Numbered from the stretch's first letter, positions 8,237-20,646 are shown. The stretch is DNA of 64,000 nt from Neisseria weixii (GCF_002327085.1 NZ_CP023429.1:620001-684000), one strand, 5' to 3'. Translations and numbers: made by a program. The notes: a model not told the origin generated them from the sequence alone.

Positions 8237-9772
8237 ATGTGTGGTGTATTAGGGTTGGTGAGTAACGAACCGGTCAATCAGCTTTTGTATGACGGTTTAC
8301 AAATGCTGCAGCATCGCGGTCAGGATGCGGCGGGCATTGTGACGGCGGAAGGCAGCATGTTCCACATGCACAAAGGCAAAGGCATGGTGCGCGAAGTGTT
8401 CCGCACCCGCAATATGCGCGATTTAATCGGCCATTCCGGCATTGCACATGTGCGTTACCCGACAGCAGGCAACGCAGGCAGCAGCGCCGAAGCGCAGCCG
8501 TTTTACGTCAGCTCGCCTTTCGGCATCGTGTTGGCGCACAACGGTAATTTGACCAATACCGCCGAATTGTATGAAAACGTGTGCCACAAGCACCTGCGCC
8601 ACATTAATACCAGCTCCGATTCGGAAGTGCTGTTGAATGTGTTTGCGCATGAGCTGCGCCATGAAGTCTCGAAAAATAGCGATAAAGTGTTGAGCACCGA
8701 CAATGTATTTACCGCCGTTAAAGCCGTACATGAATTGGTGCGTGGTGCGTATGGTGTGGTGGCGATGATTGCCGGTTACGGTATGGTGGCTTTCCGCGAT
8801 CCGTACGGTATCCGTCCGCTGGTGTTGGGGTCGAAAACCGATGAAAACGGCTTCAAGTCCTATGCCGTGGCTTCCGAATCGGTGGCCTTCAATGCTTTGG
8901 AATACGATTTGGAACGCGATATTGAGCCGGGTGAGGCGGTGTTCATCAGCTTCGACGGCCAGTTTTTCTCACGCCAATGCAGCGCATCACAACTGAAACC
9001 ATGTTTGTTTGAATACGTTTATTTTGCCCGTCCGGACTCGGTGATTGACGAAGTATCTGTGTATCAGGCGCGTTTGGATATGGGTGTGTCGCTGGCAGAA
9101 AAAATCAAGCGCGAATTGCCGGTTGACGACATCGACGTAATTATGCCGATTCCCGATACCAGCCGCCCGAGCGCGATGGAATTGGCCATGCACTTGAACA
9201 AACCTTACCGCGAAGGCTTGATTAAAAACCGCTACATCGGCCGCACCTTTATTATGCCGGGGCAGGCGACGCGCAAAAAATCCGTTCGCCAAAAATTGAG
9301 CCCGATGGAAACCGAATTCAAAGGCAAAAGTGTGTTGTTGGTGGATGACTCCATCGTGCGCGGCACCACCAGCCGTGAAATCGTTGAAATGGTTCGTGCT
9401 TCGGGGGCACGCAAAGTCTATATTGCATCTGCCGCGCCGGAAGTACGCTTCCCGAATGTGTACGGCATCGACATGCCGACGCGTGAAGAACTGATTGCCA
9501 ATGGCCGCACACCGGTTGAAATCGCACAGGAAATTAGTGCCGACGGCATCGTATTTCAAGATTTGAACGACTTGGAAGCCGTCGTCAAAGCCTTAAATCC
9601 GAAAATCGAAGGCTTTGATTCTTCTTGCTTTAACGGCATTTATCTGACCGGTGACATCGATGAAGCCTATTTGCAGCGTTTATCGGAAGGTAAAACCGGT
9701 TGCGGCGGCTTGAAAGTCATGCCAAGCAAAATGGAACACAGCATTACCATCAGCAGCAGCGACGAAGAATAA
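8237..9772 (+). CDS. purF: Amidophosphoribosyltransferase
   Basis: A 511-residue PurF, the first committed enzyme of purine synthesis, making phosphoribosylamine from PRPP and glutamine. The N-terminal nucleophile cysteine is residue 2 (MCGVLGLV), and the glutaminase motifs [19 protein letters not shown] and AHNGNLTN follow. The PRPP-binding loop [17 protein letters not shown] lies near residue 370. Length and order are normal. The start has CGGAGA upstream. An inverted DUS ends the gene. Confidence 0.97.
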   Translation: MCGVLGLVSNEPVNQLLYDGLQMLQHRGQDAAGIVTAEGSMFHMHKGKGMVREVFRTRNMRDLIGHSGIAHVRYPTAGNAGSSAEAQPFYVSSPFGIVLAHNGNLTNTAELYENVCHKHLRHINTSSDSEVLLNVFAHELRHEVSKNSDKVLSTDNVFTAVKAVHELVRGAYGVVAMIAGYGMVAFRDPYGIRPLVLGSKTDENGFKSYAVASESVAFNALEYDLERDIEPGEAVFISFDGQFFSRQCSASQLKPCLFEYVYFARPDSVIDEVSVYQARLDMGVSLAEKIKRELPVDDIDVIMPIPDTSRPSAMELAMHLNKPYREGLIKNRYIGRTFIMPGQATRKKSVRQKLSPMETEFKGKSVLLVDDSIVRGTTSREIVEMVRASGARKVYIASAAPEVRFPNVYGIDMPTREELIANGRTPVEIAQEISADGIVFQDLNDLEAVVKALNPKIEGFDSSCFNGIYLTGDIDEAYLQRLSEGKTGCGGLKVMPSKMEHSITISSSDEE

Positions 9773-9783
9773 GTTAGGAAGAA

Positions 9784-9821
9784 AAGGCCGTCTGAAAACT
9801 AAAAAAGTTTTCAGACGGCTT
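9784..9821 (+). terminator. Inverted DUS terminator after purF
   Basis: AAGGCCGTCTGAAAACT pairs with AGTTTTCAGACGGCTT. The rest of the gap to greB (9822-10059) opens with GAGCTTTGCAAAACCCC, which resembles one end of the IS5-like small repeats found elsewhere here, without its partner. The remainder is AT-rich and holds no gene I can see. Confidence 0.8.
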
Positions 9822-10059
9822 AGAGCTTTGCAAAACCCCATAAACCACCAACATACTCCAAATAGCCGTCATTTCTTCGTAAGTTTTAATGTATCTTATT
9901 GTTTAATATAAATATTTTATTCAATCGTTTATCGTTGTAAAAATACATTCCTGCCTACGCGGTAATGACTTCGGTTTGTTGTGCACTGGCTTTTCAAGGA
10001 GTTTTACAGAGGTCTTGGCCTTTTGATTTCGTGGCAATAAAGCCCACAAAGGATTCATC

Positions 10060-10551
10060 ATGACAGCAGAAATCAAAAATTACATCACACCCGCCGGCTG
10101 GCAGGCGTTAAAAGACGAGCTTTATCACCTCGTCAACAAAGAGCGCCCCGAAATCGTACAAATCGTCAACTGGGCAGCGAGCAACGGTGACCGCAGTGAA
10201 AACGGCGATTACCTTTACGGCAAACGCCGCATGCGTGAAATCGACCGCCGCATCCGTTTCCTAACCAAACGTTTGGAAGCGGCGGTAGTGGTCGATCCGG
10301 AAGCACGTGAAGCGACGGATCAAATATTTTTCGGTGCTACAGTCGGGTTATTGCGTGGCGATGGCAGTGAACAAACCGTGAAAATCGTTGGTGTTGATGA
10401 AATTGATGCCGCAAAAAACAAAATTTCGTGGGTTTCTCCCTTGGCACGTTGTCTGATTAAAGCACGCGAAGGCGATGAAGTGGTGCTTTATGGGCCGGAA
10501 GGTGGTGAAGAAATTGAGATTTTATCGGTCGACTATTGCCGCATTGACTGA
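10060..10551 (+). CDS. greB: Transcript cleavage factor GreB
   Basis: A 163-residue Gre factor. An N-terminal coiled coil (about residues 9-77) carries the catalytic acidic tip in SNGDRSENGDYLYGK, and a C-terminal FKBP-like domain follows (from about residue 85). RRMREIDRRIRFL and the SPLARCLI segment favour GreB over GreA. It enters the RNA polymerase secondary channel and stimulates cleavage of backtracked RNA. The start ATG lies in a weak context but is the only one before the conserved TPAGWQALKDEL. Confidence 0.95.
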   Translation: MTAEIKNYITPAGWQALKDELYHLVNKERPEIVQIVNWAASNGDRSENGDYLYGKRRMREIDRRIRFLTKRLEAAVVVDPEAREATDQIFFGATVGLLRGDGSEQTVKIVGVDEIDAAKNKISWVSPLARCLIKAREGDEVVLYGPEGGEEIEILSVDYCRID

Positions 10552-10595
10552 GGCTGTCTGACAGATCGGTTGGCTATTTCCAACAGCCTAGCATC

Positions 10596-10624
10596 AAGGC
10601 CGTCTGAAATATTCAGATGGCCTT
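10596..10624 (+). terminator. Imperfect inverted DUS after greB
   Basis: AAGGCCGTCTGAA faces TTCAGATGGCCTT; one arm has drifted (GATGG for GACGG). It follows greB and lies between convergent greB and the L36/L31 pair. Confidence 0.65.
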
Positions 10625-10650
10625 GTCATTATTTGAATGGCACTCATGAA

Positions 10651-10690
10651 AAATAAAAAAAAATGCCGCACCGATAGGAAATGGTGCGGC
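10651..10690 (-). terminator. Intrinsic terminator of the rpmE2-rpmJ2 operon
   Basis: Read on the minus strand, GCCGCACC and GGTGCGGC form a perfect 8-bp stem around a 10-base loop, followed at once by ATTTTTTTTTATTTTT. It lies 50 bases past the rpmJ2 stop and contains no DUS. Confidence 0.88.
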
Positions 10691-10739
10691 CAAATCTCAA
10701 TAGCCAGAGAGAGTTACATAAAAAATCACAGCAAAAAGG

Positions 10740-10865
10740 TTAACGTTGACGTGCTTTAAAACGCGGGTTGCTTTTGCAAATCACATACATTTTACCTTTA
10801 CGGCGTACGATTTGGCAGTCGCTGTGGCGTTTCTTAGCTGTTTTCAGGGAAGATAAAACCTGCAT
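10740..10865 (-). CDS. rpmJ2: Ribosomal protein L36, zinc-independent paralogue
   Basis: A 41-residue L36 beginning [14 protein letters not shown] and ending [10 protein letters not shown]. It has [19 protein letters not shown] and lacks the four-ligand zinc ribbon of standard L36, as in the YkgO (type B) form that replaces zinc-L36 under zinc starvation. Its ATG overlaps the stop of rpmE2 by one base (TAATG), so the pair is translationally coupled and shares the Zur-controlled promoter. Confidence 0.93.
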   Translation of the reverse strand: MQVLSSLKTAKKRHSDCQIVRRKGKMYVICKSNPRFKARQR

Positions 10866-11140
10866 TATTTATCCTTTCTTAAAGAACCCATCATCGATTG
10901 GAAACGTTGATGGAACTTGCTGGCGCGACCTTCGGTCGTTACGTTGCGCTGTTTTCCGGTATAAATAGGGTGGGAAGCGGAAGACGTATCCAAAGAAAAT
11001 AATGGGTATTCGTTACCGTCTTTCCAAACCATGGTTTTACCGTGGGTATTGGCGCATGAACTGATGAGCCAGCCTTCGTTGGTACCGCTGTCGTAGAATA
11101 AAACGGTGCGGTAATTATCGGGGTGAATATCGGGTTTCAT
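10865..11140 (-). CDS. rpmE2: Ribosomal protein L31 type B (zinc-independent)
   Basis: A 91-residue YkgM-type L31. [17 protein letters not shown] and the [12 protein letters not shown] block are typical of the family, and the CxxC zinc pair of type A L31 is absent. In other bacteria this paralogue displaces the zinc form from ribosomes when zinc is short. A perfect Zur palindrome lies 18 bases upstream of the ATG. It leads the two-gene operon with rpmJ2. Confidence 0.95.
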   Translation of the reverse strand: MKPDIHPDNYRTVLFYDSGTNEGWLISSCANTHGKTMVWKDGNEYPLFSLDTSSASHPIYTGKQRNVTTEGRASKFHQRFQSMMGSLRKDK

Positions 11141-11157
11141 AAGCTTACTAGAAAAAC

Positions 11158-11170
11158 GTTATAGTATAAC
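11158..11170 (-). promoter_or_regulatory. Zur box upstream of rpmE2-rpmJ2
   Basis: GTTATAGTATAAC is an exact match to the proteobacterial Zur core GTTATANTATAAC, and the flanks (ACGTTATAGTATAACATT) extend the palindrome. It is placed to cover the promoter of the zinc-independent L31/L36 operon. A Zur gene lies at 23928 in this window. Known Zur control of these paralogues in meningococcus supports the call. Confidence 0.88.
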
Positions 11171-11324
11171 ATTATATACCTATTTTTCTAAAAGACAAGT
11201 TTGTGATCGGCCAAAATTCCAGCATCAAGCCTAATCATCTGTTTTACTTTGAGATTTATTATCATTTCAGACGGCGTAGGCTGGAAATATCCATATCCAT
11301 TTGTAGAGAATTTGATAAAATACG

Positions 11325-11363
11325 CTTTCAGACGGCCTTATCAATAGCAAGGCCGTCTGAAAT
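11325..11363. repeat. Inverted DUS upstream of trkH
   Basis: GCTTTCAGACGGCCTTA faces AAGGCCGTCTGAAAT over about 8 bases. Another DUS core (TTTCAGACGGCG) lies near 11265. No plus-strand gene ends nearby, so this is better seen as an uptake-sequence cluster than as a terminator. The rest of 11171-11417 shows no gene. Confidence 0.6.
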
Positions 11364-11417
11364 TTTTGAATTGTTTCTGCAGGCCGTATTCGGACGGCTT
11401 GTGCTTAAAAGATTGAT

Positions 11418-12874
11418 ATGTATAAAGTCATACCGATTATTCATGTGCTGTCTAAGCTCGGCGTGTTGTTTTCGCTGTTGCTGATGGTGCCGACGCTGAT
11501 GTCGTATTTTTTTCTCGACAGTGCGTTCCCGGCATTTGCACGCACCGCGCTGGTGACAACGTTTTCTTCCTGCACCATCTGGCTGCTGACGCTACGCTAT
11601 AACCGTGAGTTGCGCCCGCGCGACGGTTTTACGCTGGTGATTATGCTGTGGCTGGCGTTTGCGGTGGTGGCGGCGGTGCCGATTTATTTATATGTGCCAC
11701 ACATGAGTTTTACCGATGCGTTTTTTGAGGCAATGTCGGGTTTAACCACTACGGGGGCAACGGTCATCACCAGCTTGGATACCTTGGCGCCGTCGGTCAA
11801 TTTTTGGCGGCACATGCTCAACTGGTTGGGCGGTATGGGTATTATCGTGTTGGCGGTGGCGATTTTGCCTATGTTGGGGGTTGGTGGTACGCAGCTTTTC
11901 AAGGCGGAAATTCCGGGTTTGGATAAAGAAAGCAAGATGGCGCCGCGGATTTCGCAAGTTGCCAAAAAGTTGTGGGCGCTTATCTTTTAACCACGGTAGC
12001 GGCATTTTTTTCCTTGCATTGGGCGGGGATGAGTTGGTTTGATGCCCTTTGCCATGCGATGTCGTCGGTGGCTTTGGGCGGGTTTTCGACACACGATGAC
12101 AGCATCGCTTATTTCAATTCGATGAAAATCGAATGGACGATTATGTTTTTCACCTTGTTCGGCGGCATTAATTTTGCCAGCCACTTTGCTGCGCTGGGCG
12201 GGCGTTCGTTAAAAGTGTATTGGAAAGATGAAGAATGCCGTGTGCTATTACTGGTGATGACCTGCAGCATCATCATGGCCAGCCTGTATTTGTGGCACAA
12301 AGAATTTTATCCGTCGTTGGCTGATGCGTTTCGCTTTGTCAGCTTTAACTTTATGTCGATTGGTTTGGCTAGCGGCTTTTCCAATACCGATTTTGCTAAG
12401 TGGCCGCTGCTGATTTCGCTATGGATGTTTTTCTTGTCTAACGTATTGGCATGTTCCGGCTCGATGGGCGGCGGTATTAAAAACGTGCGTGGTTTGGTGC
12501 TGTTCAAATTCAGCTTGCGCGAAATGATGATTCTGCTGCATCCGCGTGCGGTACGCACAGTGAAGGTCAACAACCGCAGCATTTCCGAGCGTATGGCTCT
12601 GACGGTGATGTCGTTTATTTTTGTGTATTTTATGACCGTGGTTTTGTTCAGCTTCTTAATGATGGTCACCGGCTTGGATTTTGTTTCCGCGTTCACGGCG
12701 GTAATTGCCTGTATCACCAATGCGGGTCCGGGTTTGGGCGAAGTCGGGCCGGCCCATAATTATGCCAGCTTGAATGATGTGCAAAAGTGGTTGTGTACGA
12801 TCGTGATGCTGTTGGGGCGCTTGGAAATTTTCACGGTGTTGATTCTGTTTACACCCGCGTATTGGAAGAAATAA
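11418..12874 (+). CDS. trkH: Trk potassium uptake membrane protein, one frameshift
   Basis: A 485-residue TrkH/KtrB-type potassium channel subunit with four pore-loop repeats: SGLTTTGATVI (first filter), then MSSVALGGFSTHD, FNFMSIGLASGFSN and ITNAGPGLGEVGP. The N-terminal part ends out of frame at the G3 run 11973-11975; one extra G joins KKLW to GAYLLTTVAAFF and restores one protein. It works with the cytoplasmic TrkA, which is not in the window. The damage is a single base in an otherwise complete gene. Confidence 0.9.
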
Positions 12875-12887
12875 GTGTTGGCATAAA

Positions 12888-12923
12888 ACAGGCCGTCTGA
12901 AAATCATTTTTCAGACGGCCTGT
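12888..12923. terminator. Bidirectional inverted DUS between trkH and galU
   Basis: ACAGGCCGTCTGAAAA and its complement form a near-perfect stem between two convergent genes, so it can stop transcription in both directions. Confidence 0.82.
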
Positions 12924-12937
12924 TGCTTTTAAGCGGA

Positions 12938-13804
12938 TTATTTAACGTATTGCTTCAACAATTCGGCAAAGTCTTTTGCGGTTTCGGGGTGCTTCAGACC
13001 ATAAGCCAAAGTGGCCTCCAGATAACCTAATTTACTGCCGCAGTCGTAGCGTTTGCCTTCAAAAGCGTGTGCCAACACGAATTCGTGATCCAGCAGGCGG
13101 GCGATGGCGTCGGTAAGTTGGATTTCATTGCCTGCACCGCGTGGGAGATTGGTCAGTAAATCAAAAATGCGCGGGGTCAGAATGTAGCGGCCAACCACGG
13201 CTAAGTTGGAAGGGGCTTCTTCCGGTTTTGGTTTTTCCACAATATTGGTGATGCGCTGGAAGCTTTTGAGCTGTTCCACTTCGACAATGCCGTATGAACC
13301 GGTTTGCGACGGATCGACGGTCTCAACGCCTAATACGCTGTTGCCGCTTCGGTTGTAAATATCGACCATCTGTTTCAATGCGCCTTGCGGTGCGTCAATC
13401 AGGTCGTCGGCCAGAATTACGGCAAACGGCTCTTCTCCAACGGCGGCACGGGCGCACAACACGGCATGACCCAAGCCCAAGGCTTCGGCTTGGCGGATAT
13501 ACAGACAAGTGATTTCAGGCGGCAGAATGTCTTTAACATGCGCCAGCAGTTTTTCTTTGTTGCGCTGCTCCAATTCGTTTTCCAGCTCGTAGGCTTTGTC
13601 GAAATGGTCTTCAATGCTGCGTTTTTTGCGGCCGGTAATAAACACCATTTCGGTGCAGCCTGCGGCAACGGCTTCTTCCACCGCGTATTGAATCAAAGGC
13701 TTATCGACAATCGGCAGCATTTCTTTCGGACTGGCTTTGGTGGCGGGCAAAAAACGTGTGCCCATACCGGCAACGGGGAAAACGGCTTTTTTAATCGGTT
13801 TCAT
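12938..13804 (-). CDS. galU: UTP-glucose-1-phosphate uridylyltransferase
   Basis: A 288-residue GalU making UDP-glucose for LOS and other glycans. The nucleotide-binding N-terminus [19 protein letters not shown], the [15 protein letters not shown] block and [15 protein letters not shown] are typical. The metal- and sugar-binding residues within VILADDLID and [12 protein letters not shown] are present. It is a single-gene unit ending at the shared terminator with trkH. Confidence 0.96.
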   Translation of the reverse strand: MKPIKKAVFPVAGMGTRFLPATKASPKEMLPIVDKPLIQYAVEEAVAAGCTEMVFITGRKKRSIEDHFDKAYELENELEQRNKEKLLAHVKDILPPEITCLYIRQAEALGLGHAVLCARAAVGEEPFAVILADDLIDAPQGALKQMVDIYNRSGNSVLGVETVDPSQTGSYGIVEVEQLKSFQRITNIVEKPKPEEAPSNLAVVGRYILTPRIFDLLTNLPRGAGNEIQLTDAIARLLDHEFVLAHAFEGKRYDCGSKLGYLEATLAYGLKHPETAKDFAELLKQYVK

Positions 13805-13873
13805 GATGTCTCCACAGTTTAAAATTTCGGGTCTCGGCTGTTTGACCCGACAATATCTAAAAATTCATTTTTT

Positions 13874-16353
<2,480 letters not shown>

Positions 16354-16424
16354 TCAGACGGCCTTTGAATGATGGTAAAACAGGCCGTATGAAAAAAACA
16401 TAAAATAGATAGATGGATTTTACC

Positions 16425-16466
16425 TGAAAAAAGCGGATACGCTGTGATACGTATCCGCTTTTTTTG
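16425..16466. terminator. Intrinsic terminator between zipA and ligA
   Basis: AAAAAAGCGGATAC and GTATCCGCTTTTTT form a strong stem with T tracts on both strands. On the minus strand it ends zipA just past its stop and separates it from ligA, so the two are probably not simply cotranscribed. Confidence 0.85.
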
Positions 16467-16477
16467 GGGAAATAGCT

Positions 16478-17713
16478 TTATGAGAACAAACGCAGCGATT
16501 GTTTGCTGCCGGGCTTGATGCCCACTTTCAGCATTTCTTCCTGGCGCGCCAATACATAATTGCGCACGTCTTTCAGCCAAGGGGTAGACACTTCTTCCAT
16601 TTTGTCGTTAACCAAGTCCAAGCTCAACTGGCCGGACAGTTTAACCGCCAAGTCCATAAACAGGTCGAAGGTTTTTTCACCGGCCGGAATGTGCGGAATG
16701 TCGAACAGCATGCTGAAGCCACGGTAGGCTTGGTTGTTCAGCAAGGCGCCGGTAAACGGTGAATTGTCGAGCGATGCCAAGACAAACATCGGATTGCCGT
16801 TTTCATCAGGGTAATGGAACGTGCCGTCTTCAGCCAAATTGAAACCCACGCCTTCAACAGCCGAGCGCAATTCCAAGCCGCTGATGCTGGAGCGTGATAC
16901 CAAATGGATGGCAATGGTTTGGTCGACACGTTCGCAGAAGCTGTCGAGTGCTTGGGCAACTTCGACAAAAGCCGGCAAATCGGTGTAGCGTACGTGGCCA
17001 CCTACCAATTGGGCAAAGGCAGCAACTTGTTGGTTGAATTGGCCCAATTCTTCCGGCAAAGCCAAGCCATTGCGGCTGACGGCTTGCAGGCCCATCACAA
17101 AGCCTTGGTAATACACGCCCGGAATCGGCTCGGCCACTTGGAAGCGGTCGTCCATGGTACAACCGATGATTTGGAAACGGTGTCGGTTAGACAAGCGCGG
17201 CAGGGCATGCAATTCTTGCGCTTCATTCAAAGCAATATAGGCCAGATAGTCAAAGCGCGGGTCGAACCAAGGCAGCTCAACTTGTACCAATTCATCCAAG
17301 TTCACCAAATTGCCGTGTTGTGTGGCAGAAGTGGTTTGGGTGTTGATTTCATTGTTTAGACCAATCACCGTGTGATGAACCGGCTCGTCAGTGAAATCGT
17401 CCTCCATCGCGAGCTCGATGTCGGTTTTGATGGCTGAGGGTTTCGCCAATTTGGCTTTGGCGGCATAAATTTCATCTTGCTCTTGCAGGTTGCGCAAAGC
17501 AGCGTCTTCGGCTTTTTTTTGCTTTTTCAACAACAAACCGTGGCCGCCGGATTCTTTGCCGTCGCGCACATGGCTGGTTTTGCTGGCCAGCAGTGCATCT
17601 TTATCGGAATGGCCGAATTGCTCGCGCACTTGTTTGCGGTATTGGTTTTCTTGATACATATTGTAGGCAATCACGGCCAAAATAATGGCCAGGCCTAAAA
17701 CGATAATAATCAT
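16478..17713 (-). CDS. zipA: Cell division protein ZipA
   Basis: A 411-residue FtsZ-anchoring protein. The chosen ATG at 17713 gives MIIIVLGLAIILAVIAYNMY, an N-terminal membrane anchor as in ZipA; the frame stays open upstream to 17836, but that extension has no membrane anchor at its start and is unlikely. A charged linker with KKQKKAEDAALRN follows, then the C-terminal FtsZ-binding fold (about residues 265-405, including FVLASLDNSPF and MLFDIPHIPAGEKTFDLFM). It lies beside ligA as in E. coli. Confidence 0.88.
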   Translation of the reverse strand: MIIIVLGLAIILAVIAYNMYQENQYRKQVREQFGHSDKDALLASKTSHVRDGKESGGHGLLLKKQKKAEDAALRNLQEQDEIYAAKAKLAKPSAIKTDIELAMEDDFTDEPVHHTVIGLNNEINTQTTSATQHGNLVNLDELVQVELPWFDPRFDYLAYIALNEAQELHALPRLSNRHRFQIIGCTMDDRFQVAEPIPGVYYQGFVMGLQAVSRNGLALPEELGQFNQQVAAFAQLVGGHVRYTDLPAFVEVAQALDSFCERVDQTIAIHLVSRSSISGLELRSAVEGVGFNLAEDGTFHYPDENGNPMFVLASLDNSPFTGALLNNQAYRGFSMLFDIPHIPAGEKTFDLFMDLAVKLSGQLSLDLVNDKMEEVSTPWLKDVRNYVLARQEEMLKVGIKPGSKQSLRLFS

Positions 17714-17875
17714 GGTGGGCACTCTTGGGGAAAGAAATTTCTGGAGTGGCGCAATGCCGGATTCGAACCGCAATCGGGACATCACGGTAATGTTCGGATT
17801 ATAACGAAATTTAACTGTTCTGACAGCATTAAGCATAAAACCGGCGGCAACTTTGCTTCAGGCCGTCTGAAAAAG

Positions 17876-18433
17876 TCAACGCTCTACCGGAAAACCTGCT
17901 TTGATTAAGCGTGGCCAGTCGAAAAAATGGCCGGGGTCGGTTTTGCGGCCGGGGGCGATATCCTGATGGCCGGTAATGGCTGTGATGGGGTATTGCGCTT
18001 GTAATGCGTTTAACAGATGGTGCAAGGTTTGGTATTGCGCTTCGGCAAAAGGCTCGAAATCGCAGCCTTCCATTTCTATGCCGATGGAAAACAGATTGCA
18101 TTTTTCATGCCTTTGGAATGACGACACGCCGGCATGGTAAGCCATGTCGTCGCAGGAAACAAATTGCACCGCTTCGCCTTCGCGGGTGATGAAAAAGTGA
18201 CTGGATACCCGCAAAGCGTGAATCACGCTGAAAAACGGATGTTGCTGCGGTTGGATTTGGTTGGTAAACAGCTTTTCTACTGCGCCGTTGCCGTATTCAA
18301 ACGGAGGCAGGGAAATATTGTGCAGTACCACCAGAGAGATTTTTTCACTGGCAGGGCGGGCTTCAAAATTGGGCGAATAGGCTTGGCGGGCAGCCGACCA
18401 GCGCCCTTGTTGCCAAGAAGATGCAAAATTCAT
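17876..18433 (-). CDS. ampD: 1,6-anhydro-N-acetylmuramyl-L-alanine amidase
   Basis: A 185-residue cytoplasmic amidase_2 domain enzyme of peptidoglycan recycling. The zinc ligands are seen as VVLHNIS (His), AYHAGVSSF (His) and GHQDIAPGRKTDPG (the catalytic C-terminal motif with His and Asp). SIGIEMEG is also conserved. It cleaves the peptide from anhydro-muropeptides. It is monocistronic, with a DUS core at its stop and another just upstream of the ATG. Confidence 0.95.
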   Translation of the reverse strand: MNFASSWQQGRWSAARQAYSPNFEARPASEKISLVVLHNISLPPFEYGNGAVEKLFTNQIQPQQHPFFSVIHALRVSSHFFITREGEAVQFVSCDDMAYHAGVSSFQRHEKCNLFSIGIEMEGCDFEPFAEAQYQTLHHLLNALQAQYPITAITGHQDIAPGRKTDPGHFFDWPRLIKAGFPVER

Positions 18434-18564
18434 GTTTCAGACGGCCTTTAATATAATACTTTTATTCGATTATTCGACAAATGCTGCGTTAAGTGTAAAT
18501 CTTCGGCAAAGACAGCGCATTCGGTTATACTGTCGCCCGATTAAACTTGATGGCACATCCTACC

Positions 18565-19559
18565 ATGTTGAATAAATTGTTGAAATGGCTGCTGGTGTTT
18601 TTTCTGGCCGTGATGGCGGCGGTAGCGGCATTGTTGTTCGTACCAAAAGACAACGGTAAAACCTACCGCGTGAAAGTTGCTAAAAACCAAGGCATTTCGT
18701 CGGTGAGCCGCAAATTGGCTGATGACGGGCTGATTTACAACCGTCATGTATTGATGTTGGCCGCGTATGCAACCGGTATGCACAATCAGTTAAAAGCAGG
18801 CACTTACCGCATGCCGGCCAAAGCATCGGCGTGGGATGTGTTGCAAAAATTACGCAGTGGCCGTCCCGATACCGTGAGCGTGAAAATTGTAGAAGGTATG
18901 CGTTTTGCCACCATGCGCAAAATCATCAATGAAACCGAAAGCATTCAGCACGACACCGCCCAATGGAGCGATGAAAAGCTGATGGCCGAAATCGCGCCCG
19001 ACGCTTTAAATTCAAACCCTGAAGGCCAGTTTTTCCCCGACAGCTATGAAATCGATGCCGACAGCAGCGATATTCAGATTTACCGTTTGGCCTATAAAAC
19101 CATGCAGCGCGAACTCAGCGCCGCGTGGGACGAGCGTCAGAGCGGGCTGCCGTATAAAAATCCGTATGAATTGCTGATTATGGCCAGCATTATTGAAAAA
19201 GAAACCGGCCATCCGGCCGACCGTGCGCATGTGTCGTCGGTGTTTAAAAACCGCTTGGCCATCGGTATGCGCCTGCAAACCGACCCGACCGTGATTTACG
19301 GCATGGGTAGCGCCTATCAAGGGCGCATCCGAAAAGCCGATTTGCAACGCGATACCCCTACAACACCTACACCCGCGCAGGCCTCACGCCAACCCCGATT
19401 GCCTTGCCGGGCAAGGCGGCACTGGAAGCTGCCGCGCATCCTTCGACCGAAAAATACCTCTATTTCGTGTCAAAAATGGACGGTAGCGGCTTGAGCCAGT
19501 TCAGTCATACTTTGGATGAACACAATGCCGCTGTGCGCAAGTATATTTTGAAAAAGTAA
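18565..19559 (+). CDS. mltG: Endolytic murein transglycosylase MltG, one frameshift
   Basis: A 331-residue YceG/MltG protein that sets glycan chain length. A single N-terminal helix ([21 protein letters not shown]) anchors it. A LysM-like region leads to the catalytic core [13 protein letters not shown], whose Glu is the active residue, and [14 protein letters not shown]. At the C4 run 19355-19358 one base is missing; restored, [19 protein letters not shown] continues to a normal end ([18 protein letters not shown]). tmk follows after a repeat cluster; the mltG-tmk pairing is a conserved neighbourhood. Confidence 0.9.
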
Positions 19560-19574
19560 GACCCGTATGAATAA

Positions 19575-19620
19575 AAGGCCGTCTGAAAATACAATAATAT
19601 TGTAAAATTTCAGATGGCCT
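19575..19620 (+). terminator. Imperfect inverted DUS after mltG
   Basis: AAGGCCGTCTGAAAAT pairs with ATTTCAGATGGCCT with one drifted base; inside it, ACAATAATATTGT forms a second small palindrome. Confidence 0.65.
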
Positions 19621-19624
19621 GAGG

Positions 19625-19828
19625 TGTAGGAAATTGTCGGGTTGTTTACACTTTTTATGCAAAACAGCTTTTATTTTCTGCCTAAATGATTGTTTTAGGA
19701 TTGTTGAGCATTATCAAGAACCATGCGGCGTTGCCGTGCCTTTCGGCATTCTTGACAATACTCGAAAATCCCAAAATGAGTCTTCAAGCAAAAAAGCAAA
19801 AGTGTAAACAGCGCTAGGATTTTCTACA
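19625..19828 (+). repeat. 204-bp inverted-repeat element, copy 1
   Basis: The element starts TGTAGGAAATTGTC and ends GATTTTCTACA, so its tips form an imperfect inverted repeat, with GTTTACACTTTT and AAAAGTGTAAAC further in. The centre is a palindrome (TCAAGAA to TTCTTGA). A copy of the same length lies inverted at 55773-55976. It has no coding capacity and behaves like a small non-autonomous transposable element. I do not know its name. Confidence 0.82.
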
Positions 19829-19831
19829 CCT

Positions 19832-19973
19832 GAGACCTTTGCAAAACCCTAAGGTTGAGTGCAGTTCGCAGTTATAGCGGCACAGAAAGCGCAGACCTAT
19901 CATTTAGACAGGCAAGCTTTCGGGCAGCGCATAACGAAGAAATGTGCCAAAGATAGGGTTTTGCAAAGGTCTC
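19832..19973 (+). mobile_element. 142-bp MITE with GAGACCTTTGCAAAA ends
   Basis: Terminal inverted repeats GAGACCTTTGCAAAACCCTA and TAGGGTTTTGCAAAGGTCTC bound a noncoding core holding GCGCAGACCTATC and GCCCGAAAGC-type blocks (here in reverse) shared with copies at 22772, 32803 and 49355. The tips resemble those of neisserial IS5-family (IS1106-like) elements, so it is probably a deletion derivative moved by such a transposase. It lies three bases from the 204-bp element. Confidence 0.85.
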
Positions 19974-20010
19974 GGCTTATTATGTAAGCTATTTAGATTT
20001 AAGGAATTCC

Positions 20011-20631
20011 ATGAACGCGCAATTCATTACGCTCGACGGTATAGACGGTGCCGGAAAATCAACCAACTTGGCGGTGATACAGGCATGGTTTGACGAACGC
20101 CGATTGCCGGTGGTTTTTACACGCGAGCCGGGCGGTACGGCGATGGGCGAAGCCTTGCGTGAACTGTTGCTTAATCCGCAAACCCAAGTCAGCCTGCGGG
20201 CAGAAACATTATTGATGTTCGTAGCGCGGCAGCAGCATCTTGAGTCGGTTATCCGTCCGGCTCTGGATGAGGGCATCCATGTGGTATCCGACCGCTTCAC
20301 CGATGCAACGTTTGCCTATCAGGGCGGCGGTCGCGGGGTGCCGTTGGCAGATATTGAAATTTTGGAACAGTGGGTACAGCAGGGGCAGCATCCTGATTTG
20401 ACGCTGCTGCTGGATGTGCCGTTGGATGTATCGATGGCGCGTATTGCTCAAGCACGGCAGAAAGATCGTTTCGAGCAGGAGCAGGCGGATTTTTTTATGC
20501 GGGTGCGTGAGGCGTATTTGAACCGCGCCGCTGCCGCACCACAGCGTTATGCTGTAATCGACAGCAACCGCGAACGTGAGTTGGTCAAGCAGGATATCGA
20601 GGCCGCATTAAGCCGTCATTTCGGGATTTAA
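20011..20631 (+). CDS. tmk: Thymidylate kinase
   Basis: A 206-residue dTMP kinase. The P-loop LDGIDGAGKST is near residue 8, the DRF motif is in VVSDRFTDATFAYQG, and REPGG binds substrate. The LID region (ARQKDRFEQEQADFF) is of the E. coli type. It phosphorylates dTMP to dTDP. The leader between mltG and tmk contains two mobile repeats, so tmk must use its own promoter or read-through. Confidence 0.97.
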   Translation: MNAQFITLDGIDGAGKSTNLAVIQAWFDERRLPVVFTREPGGTAMGEALRELLLNPQTQVSLRAETLLMFVARQQHLESVIRPALDEGIHVVSDRFTDATFAYQGGGRGVPLADIEILEQWVQQGQHPDLTLLLDVPLDVSMARIAQARQKDRFEQEQADFFMRVREAYLNRAAAAPQRYAVIDSNRERELVKQDIEAALSRHFGI

Positions 20632-20646
20632 TTCAAAAATAAACAA

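Noticed and set aside
17735..17790. tRNA-like T arm (GGTTCGAATCC) upstream of zipA
   Set aside because: The T stem mispairs at its outer bases and there are no D or anticodon arms; at most an old fragment.
17714..17836. Longer zipA start
   Set aside because: The extension would bury the membrane anchor and has no ribosome binding site.
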